Shown here piece by piece: positions 1 through 9,212 of a stretch of DNA of 63,978 bases (position 1 is the stretch's first letter; each line of letters starts with the position of its first letter). The position numbers and the translations under genes are program-made. The notes beneath the pieces are model-generated. The model saw nothing but the letters and a program-made list of their open reading frames with translations. It made no database searches and was not told the DNA's origin. Source of the stretch: an uncultured Prevotellaceae bacterium (lineage in GTDB: Bacteria > Bacteroidota > Bacteroidia > Bacteroidales > Bacteroidaceae). The stretch covers positions 1-63,978 of the forward strand of contig CAMJIL010000008.1 of NCBI GenBank assembly GCA_946405805.1, in the 5' to 3' direction.

Positions 1-2
1 AG

Positions 3-50
3 ACTGTTGATGGCAAGGAGTTCAACGCTATCGGTGGCCGTACAAAGTAA
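3..50 (+). CDS. C-terminal end of an unidentified protein (partial)
   Basis: Only the last 15 codons are in the window, ending with TAA; the readable tail is DGKEFNAIGGRTK. This frame ends 23 bases before a strong intrinsic terminator, which supports it as the real end of an upstream gene. The fragment is too short to name. Confidence 0.55.
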   Translation, partial: TVDGKEFNAIGGRTK

Positions 51-73
51 AATCTTATAATCTCTAATATTCG

Positions 74-113
74 TAAGGGTTGGGTGTCTATCTCCCAGCC
101 CTTATGTTTTTTT
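74..113 (+). terminator. Intrinsic terminator of the upstream gene
   Basis: An 11-bp stem (74-84 with 94-104, one G-U pair) closes a 9-base loop and is followed by a T run at 106-113. It lies just after the partial gene. It also argues against an early comF start at 80, which would fall inside the hairpin. Confidence 0.8.
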
Positions 114-176
114 CCAACGTGGGAATATTTTGTTCCCAGTGTGGGAAAGTTTTGTTCCCGTGGCGGGAAAAATTAC
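112..176 (+). repeat. Three-unit palindromic array, 21-22 bp period
   Basis: Three units (112-132, 133-154, 155-176) each have TTCC(C), a short spacer, GGGAA and an A/T-rich tail. Each unit is a small inverted repeat. The layout resembles the larger 21-bp array at 33673-33840. It lies between the upstream terminator and the chosen comF start. Confidence 0.6.
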
Positions 177-202
177 AAGTTTTAGGTTTGACTTCGTCGA
201 TA

Positions 203-931
203 ATGCTTCTTCAATCTATTTTAGATTTTCTGCTTCCACGTTACTGTCCTGTTTGCAAAAACAGATTGCAGGTAGAAGAAAGGGCGATTTGCAATAATTG
301 TCTTTCTGACTTACCTCGAACTCGGCAATGGCTATTGCCTCAAAATTATTCTGGGGTAGGGGAGAAAAGTTTTGAGGAAGGAGGCTTTGCAAAACTTTTT
401 TGGACGCGATTGCCTGAGCTTACAAAAGCGATAGCTTTTTTGAACTTTCGTCCTAAGTCAGAGATAGCAGAGATAGTTTATGACTTCAAATATCGTGGTA
501 TGAGGAATACCGCTGTAGAGATGGGACGAATTGCAGCAGAGGAGATACTTTTATCGGGCTTTTTCGATGGCATTAATGCTCTTGTTCCATTACCCTTGAA
601 CAAGTCGCGATATAGAGAAAGAGGTTACAATCAAAGTGAACGCATAGCCTATGGTATAAGTCTTATTACAGGGATTCCTGTAGAGACAGAATATGTGGTT
701 AGGCGTTCTTTCAAAACGTCTCAGACATCCTTGAGTAAAATAGAACGTCCTGATAATGTGAAGGATGTCTTTTGTTTAGGAGAAAAGGCAGACGAAATGC
801 GAGGTAAGCATATTCTTATTGTTGATGATGTTGTCACAACAGGTGCAACAACTGCAGCATGCGCAAAAATTGTCTTACAGATACCAGATACTAAAGTTTC
901 CATATTCGCATTAGGCCACACGACTCATTGA
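203..931 (+). CDS. comF: ComF family phosphoribosyltransferase-like protein
   Basis: A 242-residue protein of the ComF/GntX family, which is linked to DNA uptake and processing in competent bacteria but has no settled biochemical role. The N-terminus carries two cysteine pairs of a zinc finger (CPVC and CNNC). The C-terminal half is a type I phosphoribosyltransferase fold with the PRPP-loop motif ILIVDDVVTTGAT. An upstream in-frame start at 80 would place the N-terminus in a terminator and a repeat array, whereas ATG 203 gives the usual family start (MLLQSILDFLLPRYCPVC). No catalytic function is proved by sequence. It appears to be a single-gene unit. Confidence 0.88.
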   Translation: MLLQSILDFLLPRYCPVCKNRLQVEERAICNNCLSDLPRTRQWLLPQNYSGVGEKSFEEGGFAKLFWTRLPELTKAIAFLNFRPKSEIAEIVYDFKYRGMRNTAVEMGRIAAEEILLSGFFDGINALVPLPLNKSRYRERGYNQSERIAYGISLITGIPVETEYVVRRSFKTSQTSLSKIERPDNVKDVFCLGEKADEMRGKHILIVDDVVTTGATTAACAKIVLQIPDTKVSIFALGHTTH

Positions 932-1021
932 ATATTAAGCCTTTGACCTTTGACTTTAGACATTATTGACCTAAATCATCGATAAAAATCATAAGAGTTT
1001 AAAAATTTTTTGTTAAAACTC

Positions 1022-1052
1022 TTGTGAATTTAATTTTTTTTTTGTTACTTTG
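1022..1052 (+). promoter_or_regulatory. Bacteroidetes-type promoter of the fasciclin/SusCD locus
   Basis: TTG at 1022-1024, a 20-base spacer, then TTACTTTG at 1045-1052, one mismatch from TAnnTTTG. It would give an untranslated leader of about 100 bases before the first lipoprotein gene at 1162. No other promoter-like element was noticed up to 23348, so the whole locus may be one transcript. Confidence 0.6.
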
Positions 1053-1161
1053 CACCGGATTGGCCACATGGATCTGTGCATATGGAGTGCTAATATCGTT
1101 GTTGGTCGCTATTAACTATCTGATATTAAATAATTTAACATAACTAAACAATATTAACTCT

Positions 1162-3978
1162 ATGAAAAAACCCTTTTTCTATGCATCTCTTGTCTGCGTC
1201 TCTCTGATGTGGTCATGCTCTAAGGAGTATGCTGTTCCGGAAGACGAGGCACCAGAGTGGTTGGGTGAGAGTATCTATGGAGAGCTTCAGAATCCAAAGA
1301 GTCTTGTAGGTACGTTTACGTACTACATGCGTCTTGCGGATGACTTAGGCTATTCTGAGGTGCTGTCGCGTACAGGTAGTAAGACTATCTTCCCGGCTAA
1401 CGATGATGCTTTTAATGCATTTTTTGCAAGTGACAATGTGTTTGGTGTACACTCTTACGAAGAGTTAACAGTTCCAATGAAGAAAGCACTGCTTTATGGC
1501 TCAATGCTTGACAATGCAATCCTTGTCGGAGGTCTGTCAAATGTTTCCACTAGTGCTACATCTTACACTCAGGGAATGGCTATTAAGCACGCTACTAACG
1601 TCAGTGTTATGGACTCTGTTTCTGCAGTGCAGCTTTCAGAAATGCCAACTTACAATCCTTATTATGATTATTACAAAACTCATGGTGGATTGATGGCGTT
1701 GTATGACAACACTGTTTCTCCTTTGGTTCATTTCACCAAGGAGTTTATGCTTTCAAACAACATGACCTATGATGCATCTCCTACAAGTGACTTCTCAATC
1801 ATCACGGGAACCACTTATGATGAAGGAGCTGCATTTATTTTTGACAAGGCGGTCATGAAGCAGAGAGATAATGATACCTATGGAAATGTAACTTGTCAGA
1901 ATGGTTACATCCATCAGGTAAATGGTGTACTTGTTCCTCCTGGTAATATCGCGCAGATGCTCCGAAATCAGGAGGATACAAAGTATTTCTCTCGAATGCT
2001 CGACTACTTCTCTGCTCCATTCTATGCATCTCAGGAAACTGAAGACTATAGAACTGCCAAGAGAGAAGAGGGTGTGTATTCTAATGACTCTATCTTTGCT
2101 ATTCGTTATTTCTCTGCATGGTCACAGGGGGCTCGTAGCGTAAAGCTGGATAAAGAAAAGAATGCACATGAGGATTATCTCGAATGGGATCCAGGATGGA
2201 ATGGCTATTATCCAAAGGGCGCTCCAGATCCATTGACTGATATCGGTGCTATCATCGTTCCTGTTGATGATGCTGTATTTGAATTTTTCTCAACAACAGG
2301 TAGCTACATCTTTGATGACTACGGAAGCCATCGTACTGGTGCAGTGGTTAATACAAGAGAAAGAATGGGTGAGAACCTCGACTCTCTGTTCAAGGCTCGT
2401 CCTTCTATCGTAAAGGATATCATAACTAACTTGATGAAGGCTAACTTCACTGCAACATTACCAAGTAAGTTCAATACCGTATTGAATGACGCTTCTGAGT
2501 TCATGAATGAGAATGGTGATCTTGATCTCTCTCATATGAAACAGAAAGCAGATGGTAAATATGACGTGCTTGTAGCAAATAATGCTGTAGCATATAAGAT
2601 GAACAATTTTATCTCTCCAGCAAAGTATCGTTCAGTTCTCGGTATCTCTGCGGTAAAGAAGGATTACAGCGTGATGAAGAATTTCCTTGAGGATAAGACA
2701 GAAGGTGGTTCTTCTTCTAAGTATGGAGCTGATATGTATTTCTACCTTATCTCAATGAAGTCATGGTTCAATCTCTTGCTTCCCAAAAATAGCAAACAGG
2801 ATGACTTCACAAAGGACTTTATATATCTCGATCCTTCATCGGTAAGCCATAGTGATGGACCTTATTGTCTCCGTTTCTATTACGATGAGGAAGGTGTTTT
2901 GCAGTGTGACAGATATGTTAACTATGGTGGAACAGTAGTCATAGACGCTGCAAAGGGTGCAACAAAAGCTTCAAGTGGTGAGTTCAATACTGCCATTCAG
3001 GATATGCTCAACTATGCTACAATAGTTCTTGAAAATGGCGATTATCTCGGTAAGAATGGTAACAACTATTATCAGACAAAGCATGGTGGTACTGTATATT
3101 TTGATCCTACCACAAATAAGGTATATGGTGGCGTACAGAAGGATGCTTTGAAAACAGGTGGGGCAGTATTTATTCAGCCTTCAAGCGTTATTGATGTCAA
3201 CGATGAGGAAAATGGTAAGGTATATTGTCTTGACAGACCTGTACAGCCTACAGTTGTCTCTTCTATTGACATGTTACAGAGATATAACAGTGCGGCAGTA
3301 GGTGATGGCTTTACCAAATTTTATGATTTCCTTAGAGGTTTCGGTACACACGATGCTGAATTGGGAACAGTTGATCCAACATGGGCTACACCGTCTGCGG
3401 TATCTGGTAAATCTGAGATAGACAAATTCCACATGATTGATCTTGCAGGCAATACACTTTCAGAAAAGGGTAACCTGTCATTCCTGAATGCTTATAACTA
3501 TACTCTCTTTGCTCCTACAGATGCAGCAATGGATATAGCATACTCAAACGGCTTGCCTTCATGGGCTGATTTCGAAGCTACAGTGAATAGTGATCCTGAC
3601 TTGGCTAAACAGATGGTATGTACTATGCGTGATTTTGTTTACTATCATGTTATCAATGGTACTGTATATGCTGACAATACTATAGCAGCCGGTAACTACT
3701 CTACATTCTATTCTGACAAAAACAGTGTCATACAGAAGTTGAAAGTCTCTGGTGGAGGTGGAACACTCGATGTACAGGAAATATATATTGACGGCACGGG
3801 TATCCAATATGGACCTACACATTCTGTACAAGAGGGTTCTGCAACTGCTAACATTATGTCAAGAGATATATACCTTGACGATATTCGTAAGCAGGCTACC
3901 AAGATGACAGCATCGTCATTTATCACAATACACGGCATCAACACACCGCTCTGCTTCAATAAGACGGGACAATATTAA
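1162..3978 (+). CDS. Fasciclin (FAS1) domain surface lipoprotein, large
   Basis: A 938-residue lipoprotein with a signal peptide ending in a lipobox and Cys19, followed by acidic residues (PEDE) as in Bacteroidetes surface lipoproteins. An N-terminal FAS1 domain (about residues 45-260) shows the H1-like motif TIFPANDDAF. A C-terminal FAS1 domain (about 740-930) shows YTLFAPTDAAM and FVYYHVINGTVY. The middle holds at least one more FAS1-like segment (IGAIIVPVDDAVFEFF). FAS1 domains mediate adhesion or ligand binding. Being first in an operon with SusC/SusD, it is probably an accessory ligand-binding lipoprotein of that transporter; the ligand is unknown. Confidence 0.85.
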   Translation: MKKPFFYASLVCVSLMWSCSKEYAVPEDEAPEWLGESIYGELQNPKSLVGTFTYYMRLADDLGYSEVLSRTGSKTIFPANDDAFNAFFASDNVFGVHSYEELTVPMKKALLYGSMLDNAILVGGLSNVSTSATSYTQGMAIKHATNVSVMDSVSAVQLSEMPTYNPYYDYYKTHGGLMALYDNTVSPLVHFTKEFMLSNNMTYDASPTSDFSIITGTTYDEGAAFIFDKAVMKQRDNDTYGNVTCQNGYIHQVNGVLVPPGNIAQMLRNQEDTKYFSRMLDYFSAPFYASQETEDYRTAKREEGVYSNDSIFAIRYFSAWSQGARSVKLDKEKNAHEDYLEWDPGWNGYYPKGAPDPLTDIGAIIVPVDDAVFEFFSTTGSYIFDDYGSHRTGAVVNTRERMGENLDSLFKARPSIVKDIITNLMKANFTATLPSKFNTVLNDASEFMNENGDLDLSHMKQKADGKYDVLVANNAVAYKMNNFISPAKYRSVLGISAVKKDYSVMKNFLEDKTEGGSSSKYGADMYFYLISMKSWFNLLLPKNSKQDDFTKDFIYLDPSSVSHSDGPYCLRFYYDEEGVLQCDRYVNYGGTVVIDAAKGATKASSGEFNTAIQDMLNYATIVLENGDYLGKNGNNYYQTKHGGTVYFDPTTNKVYGGVQKDALKTGGAVFIQPSSVIDVNDEENGKVYCLDRPVQPTVVSSIDMLQRYNSAAVGDGFTKFYDFLRGFGTHDAELGTVDPTWATPSAVSGKSEIDKFHMIDLAGNTLSEKGNLSFLNAYNYTLFAPTDAAMDIAYSNGLPSWADFEATVNSDPDLAKQMVCTMRDFVYYHVINGTVYADNTIAAGNYSTFYSDKNSVIQKLKVSGGGGTLDVQEIYIDGTGIQYGPTHSVQEGSATANIMSRDIYLDDIRKQATKMTASSFITIHGINTPLCFNKTGQY

Positions 3979-3997
3979 AATTAAATAGGATAGTAAT

Positions 3998-6900
3998 ATG
4001 TCAAGAATAAAAATAATAGTCACATTACTACTCGCGATTGTCGCACAAACCTCGTGGGCACAGGGTAGGGTGATATCAGGTACTGTAGAAGACTCTATGG
4101 GTCCTGTCATGATGGCCAACGTCGTGGAGCAGGATGGTAATAACCGTATTGTCAATCATACGCAGACTGATATGATGGGTAACTTCTCTATGGAGATAAA
4201 GAGCCCGAAGAATAAACTGGTCATCTCTTATGTAGGTAGTAAAACCCAGGTTATAACAATTGGTGAACAAGAGACATTCTCCATCAAACTTGAGGACGAG
4301 AAGACTACATTGACAGAAGTCACTGTCAAGGGGCGTCGTACGAATGCTGGTGGCTTGAATATTGACAAGAAGGAAATTTCTGTATCACAACAGACTTTCA
4401 ACCTTTCTGATGTAGAGGGTATGGCTTTTACATCTGCTGACGAAGCTCTGCAAGGTGAGATTGCAGGTCTGGATATCGTAAGTAACTCAGGTAACCTCGG
4501 TGCAGGTACTACAATGCGTCTGCGTGGTGTCTCTACCATCAGCGGTAGTTCAGAACCACTCCTCGTAGTAGATGATAAGATTTTTGATACACCAGACGAT
4601 TTCGATTTCGAAAATGCTGATGAAGAGAAATTCTCATCTCTGCTTTCTGTCAATGTTGATGATATCGCATCTATCACTGTATTGAAAGATGCTGCCGCAA
4701 CAGCTATCTGGGGTTCTCAGGGTGCTAACGGTGTTATTCAGATTACTACAAAACGTGGTAAGCGTGGTAAGCCACGTGTGAACTTCTCTTATAAGTTCAC
4801 TGGTGTATGGCTTCCAAAGGGATATACTCTGCTTAATGGTGACCAATACACTATGATGCTTAAGGAGGAACTCTACAATCCTTCTCAGAGTGCTGCTGCA
4901 ACAGCTACGATCAAGGAGATAAACTATGATCCTAACTGGGCTGACTATCAGAATTGGAACAACAATACTGACTGGCTCAAGGAAGTAACACAGTTCGGTC
5001 CTCAGCATGAATATAACTTCAATATCACTGGTGGTGGTGAGAAAGCAACATTCCGTGTTTCTGCCGGATATAATACCCAACAAAACTATGTCATCAAGCA
5101 GAAGTATGACCGTTTGACCTCTCGTCTCGTACTTGACTACAACGTGTCTGACCGCATACGTTTCTCTACAAACTTTGCATTTACCTATTCAAACAACCTG
5201 AAGAACTATACCCAAGGTTCAAGCATGGGTAAGGACAATATCATCGGTATGGCATTGAGTATGGCACCGAATATGTCTGTATATCGTCAGGATAAGGATG
5301 GAAATGATACAGGTGACTATATGATAATGAATCCTGTAGTAGGTAAGGGCGGTAACGCTTATTATACACCTGCCGAAGGTAACTATACCTCAAAAGCCCT
5401 TGAAGATGTGCGTAAGATTGGTAACCCTGTCGCATTTGCAAATCTTGCATGGATGCGTCAGAAGATATATCAGATTACACCTGACTTCAACTTGAGGTAC
5501 GAACTTCTCGGAACTGGTAATGATCAGCACCGCTTGACATTAGATGGTCGCGTGTATTTCGATGTATATGCTCAGTCAACTCCTACTTACCTGCCAGGTT
5601 CTCTGATGTCAACAACATGGAATGAGTCTTCTTATAACCAGTCATCAAATACGGAGACCAACCAACTGAAGATTGGTGCACGTGCACGTGTTACCTTCAC
5701 TCCTCATTTCAAGAATGAAGATTTCTATCTGACAATGTTTGGACAGTATGAATTGCTGACAACGAAGTATAATTCACAGTATGTGATGGAATACGAATTG
5801 CCAAATGGTATTGAGTCTTCAAATGTCACGGGTGCGTTGGGCTCACTTACAAGTACCAATTCACGTTCTGCAACACATAACTGGCTATTCAATTCACACT
5901 TCTCATATAAGGGACGCTACAGCTTGGGCTTCTCATTGCGTGCAGATGGTAACTCAAAGTTCGGACCAGAGAAACCTTGGTTCTATTCTCCATCTGTATC
6001 TTTGCGTTACAATATCAGCGACGAGAAATTCTTTGAACCTCTCAAGAAAGTTGTTTCAATGTTAGGTATCCGTGCATCATGGGGTATTACAGGCTCTTCA
6101 AGTGCTAAGGACTACTCTTTCTTCAATAACTACTCAGCAAATGGTACTTATGGTAAGATTGGTAACCTTCAGCAGGCAATGCTTCTCAGTGGCTTGAAAC
6201 TCGATGAACTGATTCCACAGAAGAAGATAGGTTACAACCTTGGTTTCAACTTCGGATTCCTGAATGATATGTTTGAAGTTGACCTCAACCTCTATAACGA
6301 AACAACAAAGGATTTGCAGATGAGTAATATCACAATACCTTCTATCGTCGGTTATTCATCTCTTGCTACGGGTAATATCGGTAAGATGCGTAATAAGGGT
6401 TGGGATTTGTCATTCTCAGCAAATAAATTTGTGAAGATAAATAAGTTCTCTGTTTCAGCTAATTTCAATATAGCACAGAACCAGAATGAACTTCTCGAAA
6501 TGGATGAAAGAGTGCTTAGAAGTTTGAATGGTAATGATGAATATACCTATACTAACAGAGGTGGTGACTCTCGTATGAATCGTGTACAAGTAGGTAATGC
6601 CCTCTGCTCTATCTATGGTTATCAGTATAAGGGTGTTTACCAGTATTCTTATCAGTGGCTGGCTAACCAGCAGAAGGAAAATGCTTGGGATGCTGCTACT
6701 TACGAATCTCACATCAACCAATGGCTGGCTGAAGGTAAGACATTCCCTGTTGCAACAGATGCTAATGGTAAGGTTATCATGAACTCAAACGGTACTCCAC
6801 AGCGTATGGTTTATAACTATGAACTAAGTACTGATGGTGCTACTGGTACTACACTTTACTCTTTCGATGGTGGTGACGCTATCTATGAGGATATTAATCA

Positions 6901-7438
6901 TGACGGACAGATTGATAAGTTCGATATTGTATATCTGGGTAACTCTCTGCCAAAGTTGCAAGGTGGTTTTAACCTTACCTTTAACTATGGTAACTGGAAG
7001 CTGATTGCCCGTTTCACATACCGTTGGGGTAACAAAGTGTTCAATCAGGCTCGTATGAACCTTGAGCAGATGTACACTACCAGCAACCAGGCAGCATCTG
7101 TTAATTCTCGTTGGCGTAAAGATGGTGACGAAACTGTTATTCCACGTGCATTGTATGGCATGGGTTATAACTACCAGGCTTCTTCTCGTTATGTAGAGGA
7201 TGGATCATTCCTGCGTTTCCAGAATATTCAGGTTTCATACAGCTTCCCAAAGAAGATGATTAAGAAATGGGGTCTGCAGAGCTTGTCTGCTTACGTAACA
7301 ATGAATAGACTGTTCTGTTGGACAAAGTATTCAGGTATAGATCCGGAAATAGCAGCTTCTACGTATGCCCCTGCTATTGATAAGGCGACATCACCTGTAT
7401 CACGTTCTGTAACAGCAAGTATTAGTGTCGGTTTCTAA
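3998..7438 (+). CDS. SusC/RagA family TonB-linked outer-membrane transporter 1
   Basis: A 1146-residue TonB-dependent transporter with a Sec signal peptide (about 1-21, cut near SWA-QG). A carboxypeptidase-D-like beta-sandwich domain (about 22-105) comes next, then a plug (about 115-255) with the family motif ATAIWGSQGANGVIQITTKR, then a long beta barrel ending in an aromatic residue (GF). SusC forms the channel under a SusD lid and imports large ligands such as glycans or peptides. It starts 19 bases after the fasciclin gene and is followed directly by its SusD partner. No degradative enzyme is nearby, so the substrate cannot be guessed. Confidence 0.96.
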   Translation: MSRIKIIVTLLLAIVAQTSWAQGRVISGTVEDSMGPVMMANVVEQDGNNRIVNHTQTDMMGNFSMEIKSPKNKLVISYVGSKTQVITIGEQETFSIKLEDEKTTLTEVTVKGRRTNAGGLNIDKKEISVSQQTFNLSDVEGMAFTSADEALQGEIAGLDIVSNSGNLGAGTTMRLRGVSTISGSSEPLLVVDDKIFDTPDDFDFENADEEKFSSLLSVNVDDIASITVLKDAAATAIWGSQGANGVIQITTKRGKRGKPRVNFSYKFTGVWLPKGYTLLNGDQYTMMLKEELYNPSQSAAATATIKEINYDPNWADYQNWNNNTDWLKEVTQFGPQHEYNFNITGGGEKATFRVSAGYNTQQNYVIKQKYDRLTSRLVLDYNVSDRIRFSTNFAFTYSNNLKNYTQGSSMGKDNIIGMALSMAPNMSVYRQDKDGNDTGDYMIMNPVVGKGGNAYYTPAEGNYTSKALEDVRKIGNPVAFANLAWMRQKIYQITPDFNLRYELLGTGNDQHRLTLDGRVYFDVYAQSTPTYLPGSLMSTTWNESSYNQSSNTETNQLKIGARARVTFTPHFKNEDFYLTMFGQYELLTTKYNSQYVMEYELPNGIESSNVTGALGSLTSTNSRSATHNWLFNSHFSYKGRYSLGFSLRADGNSKFGPEKPWFYSPSVSLRYNISDEKFFEPLKKVVSMLGIRASWGITGSSSAKDYSFFNNYSANGTYGKIGNLQQAMLLSGLKLDELIPQKKIGYNLGFNFGFLNDMFEVDLNLYNETTKDLQMSNITIPSIVGYSSLATGNIGKMRNKGWDLSFSANKFVKINKFSVSANFNIAQNQNELLEMDERVLRSLNGNDEYTYTNRGGDSRMNRVQVGNALCSIYGYQYKGVYQYSYQWLANQQKENAWDAATYESHINQWLAEGKTFPVATDANGKVIMNSNGTPQRMVYNYELSTDGATGTTLYSFDGGDAIYEDINHDGQIDKFDIVYLGNSLPKLQGGFNLTFNYGNWKLIARFTYRWGNKVFNQARMNLEQMYTTSNQAASVNSRWRKDGDETVIPRALYGMGYNYQASSRYVEDGSFLRFQNIQVSYSFPKKMIKKWGLQSLSAYVTMNRLFCWTKYSGIDPEIAASTYAPAIDKATSPVSRSVTASISVGF

Positions 7439-7440
7439 AC

Positions 7441-7448
7441 AAAGGAGG
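7441..7448 (+). promoter_or_regulatory. Strong Shine-Dalgarno sequence before susD 1
   Basis: AAAGGAGG sits 9 bases before ATG 7458. Such a full anti-SD match is uncommon in Bacteroidetes and was not noticed at the other starts inspected in this window. It may uncouple SusD synthesis from SusC. Confidence 0.6.
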
Positions 7449-7457
7449 ATATAAACA

Positions 7458-9185
7458 ATGAAATACTACAATAATATATATAATAAGGTAGCAAAGGTAA
7501 CTTTGATGTTGGCTGTAGCGTTGACATCAGCCTCTTGTGTTGACACTGTCATACTTCCTGATGATAAAATTGTGGACGATGACTATTGGAAAAACAAAGA
7601 AGATGTTGCGAATGTTGTTACAAACGCGTATAAGACACTTCTTGGTGCCGAGAATATGCGTAATCTTATTGCATGGGGTAGTTTCCGTTCCGATGAATTA
7701 ACATATTCACCAGCGGTGACGGCTACTAATAAAATTCGTGAGTCTTTGGTAGAGTTGTATTCTCATCAGCCAACTTCCGAAAACTCGTTTACGTCATGGG
7801 CAGCTCTGTACTCATGTATCAATTATTGCAATATCGTACTTGAAAAGGCTCCAGCTGTAATGGAGATAGACCCTAACTATACAGAAGGCTATTATATGGC
7901 AGATCGCTCTCAGATGTTGGCATTGCGCGCAATGTGTTACTTCTATCTCATACGTACATTCCGCGATGTTCCGATGACAACAGAGGCTTATATGTCTGAT
8001 TCTCAAGAGATGAATATCCCACAGTCGGCTCCTGGTGTGATACTCGACCAGTGCATCAACGATTTGCTTGAGGCAGAGCCTACTGCAATATCTTCTACAG
8101 CATACAGAGACTGGAGAGACAAGGGATATTTCACTAAGAACGCTGTTTGGGCCTTGTTAGCTGATATGTATCTCTGGAGAGCTTCCGTGAAGCATGATAT
8201 ATCTGATTACCAGAACTGTGTGGCTTATTGCGACAAGATTATCACCGCAATGGACGATGCTTACTTCGGACGTGACAAGGAAGAATCTATCTACCATCTG
8301 TACGAAGCAACAAGATATTATACTGAAACTTATGGCATTAACGGTCAGAATTCTCGTGAATCAATATTTGAGTTGCAGTTCAATTCCTCAAATTCTAATG
8401 AGGGGCTCTGTCAGATGTATTACAAGTGGCAAAATAACAGTTCAACATCTGGCTTCGTGAAGGCAGCACCAATATATTGTACTGCGGGAGCCACAAATCC
8501 TTACATTCCTTCTGCTGGTACTGTAAAGGATTATCGCTACTATGAAAATGCATATGGCGTAGGTGGCACGGATGACTCATACCATGTTCGTAAGTTTGTA
8601 GCTGAAGGCGGAAATGCTACTCAAGAGGCAGCTACACGTACTGAAGGTAGAACATATGCTAACTATAATCAAAACTGGATTATATACCGTCTTACGGATA
8701 TCATGCTGATGAAAGCTGAGGCACTTGTGCAGATAGGTGGACAAGATGATCCAACTCTCACACCTGCAACTAATTATAATCTGAAAAAGGCATTTGAAAT
8801 CGTACAGATTATTAATACCCGTGCAAGTGGTGAGGAGGTAATGAAGTATGATGTTAATAAAGACAAGAATGCCTTAGAGATGGACCAGTTGGTGCTCGAA
8901 GAGAGAGCACGTGAACTCTGCTTCGAGGGAAAACGTTGGTATGACCTGCTGAGATATAATTATCGTCATGTTAAGGGAGATCCACAGTACTATTCTACAA
9001 TGGCAGAACGTGGTAATGGCGGACCTGCTAATGATGAAGATATGAAGGTGTTGGCAACACGTAAATATACAAGTGCTGCTCCTATGATGGCAAGACTTCT
9101 CATTGAGGCTAATCTGTATATGCCTATCAATAAGAATGAACTGGCTGTAAATAATAATCTCGTGCAGAATCCTGCATATCAGTAA
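7458..9185 (+). CDS. SusD/RagB family substrate-binding lipoprotein 1
   Basis: A 575-residue lipoprotein (lipobox Cys27, then VDTVILPDD) with the all-helical SusD fold. The first third is TPR-like and includes the typical RAMCYFYLIRTFRDVP segment. The C-terminal region carries the family signature ERARELCFEGKRWYDLLRY. SusD caps the SusC barrel and binds the ligand at the cell surface. It lies 19 bases after the SusC gene, so the two form a pair. Length and motif set are normal for the family. Confidence 0.96.
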   Translation: MKYYNNIYNKVAKVTLMLAVALTSASCVDTVILPDDKIVDDDYWKNKEDVANVVTNAYKTLLGAENMRNLIAWGSFRSDELTYSPAVTATNKIRESLVELYSHQPTSENSFTSWAALYSCINYCNIVLEKAPAVMEIDPNYTEGYYMADRSQMLALRAMCYFYLIRTFRDVPMTTEAYMSDSQEMNIPQSAPGVILDQCINDLLEAEPTAISSTAYRDWRDKGYFTKNAVWALLADMYLWRASVKHDISDYQNCVAYCDKIITAMDDAYFGRDKEESIYHLYEATRYYTETYGINGQNSRESIFELQFNSSNSNEGLCQMYYKWQNNSSTSGFVKAAPIYCTAGATNPYIPSAGTVKDYRYYENAYGVGGTDDSYHVRKFVAEGGNATQEAATRTEGRTYANYNQNWIIYRLTDIMLMKAEALVQIGGQDDPTLTPATNYNLKKAFEIVQIINTRASGEEVMKYDVNKDKNALEMDQLVLEERARELCFEGKRWYDLLRYNYRHVKGDPQYYSTMAERGNGGPANDEDMKVLATRKYTSAAPMMARLLIEANLYMPINKNELAVNNNLVQNPAYQ

Positions 9186-9212
9186 TTCATAACTTATAAA
9201 TATAGTACTTTT

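Noticed and set aside
80..202. Longer comF N-terminus
   Set aside because: The region contains the upstream gene's terminator and a repeat array, and the family start is at 203.
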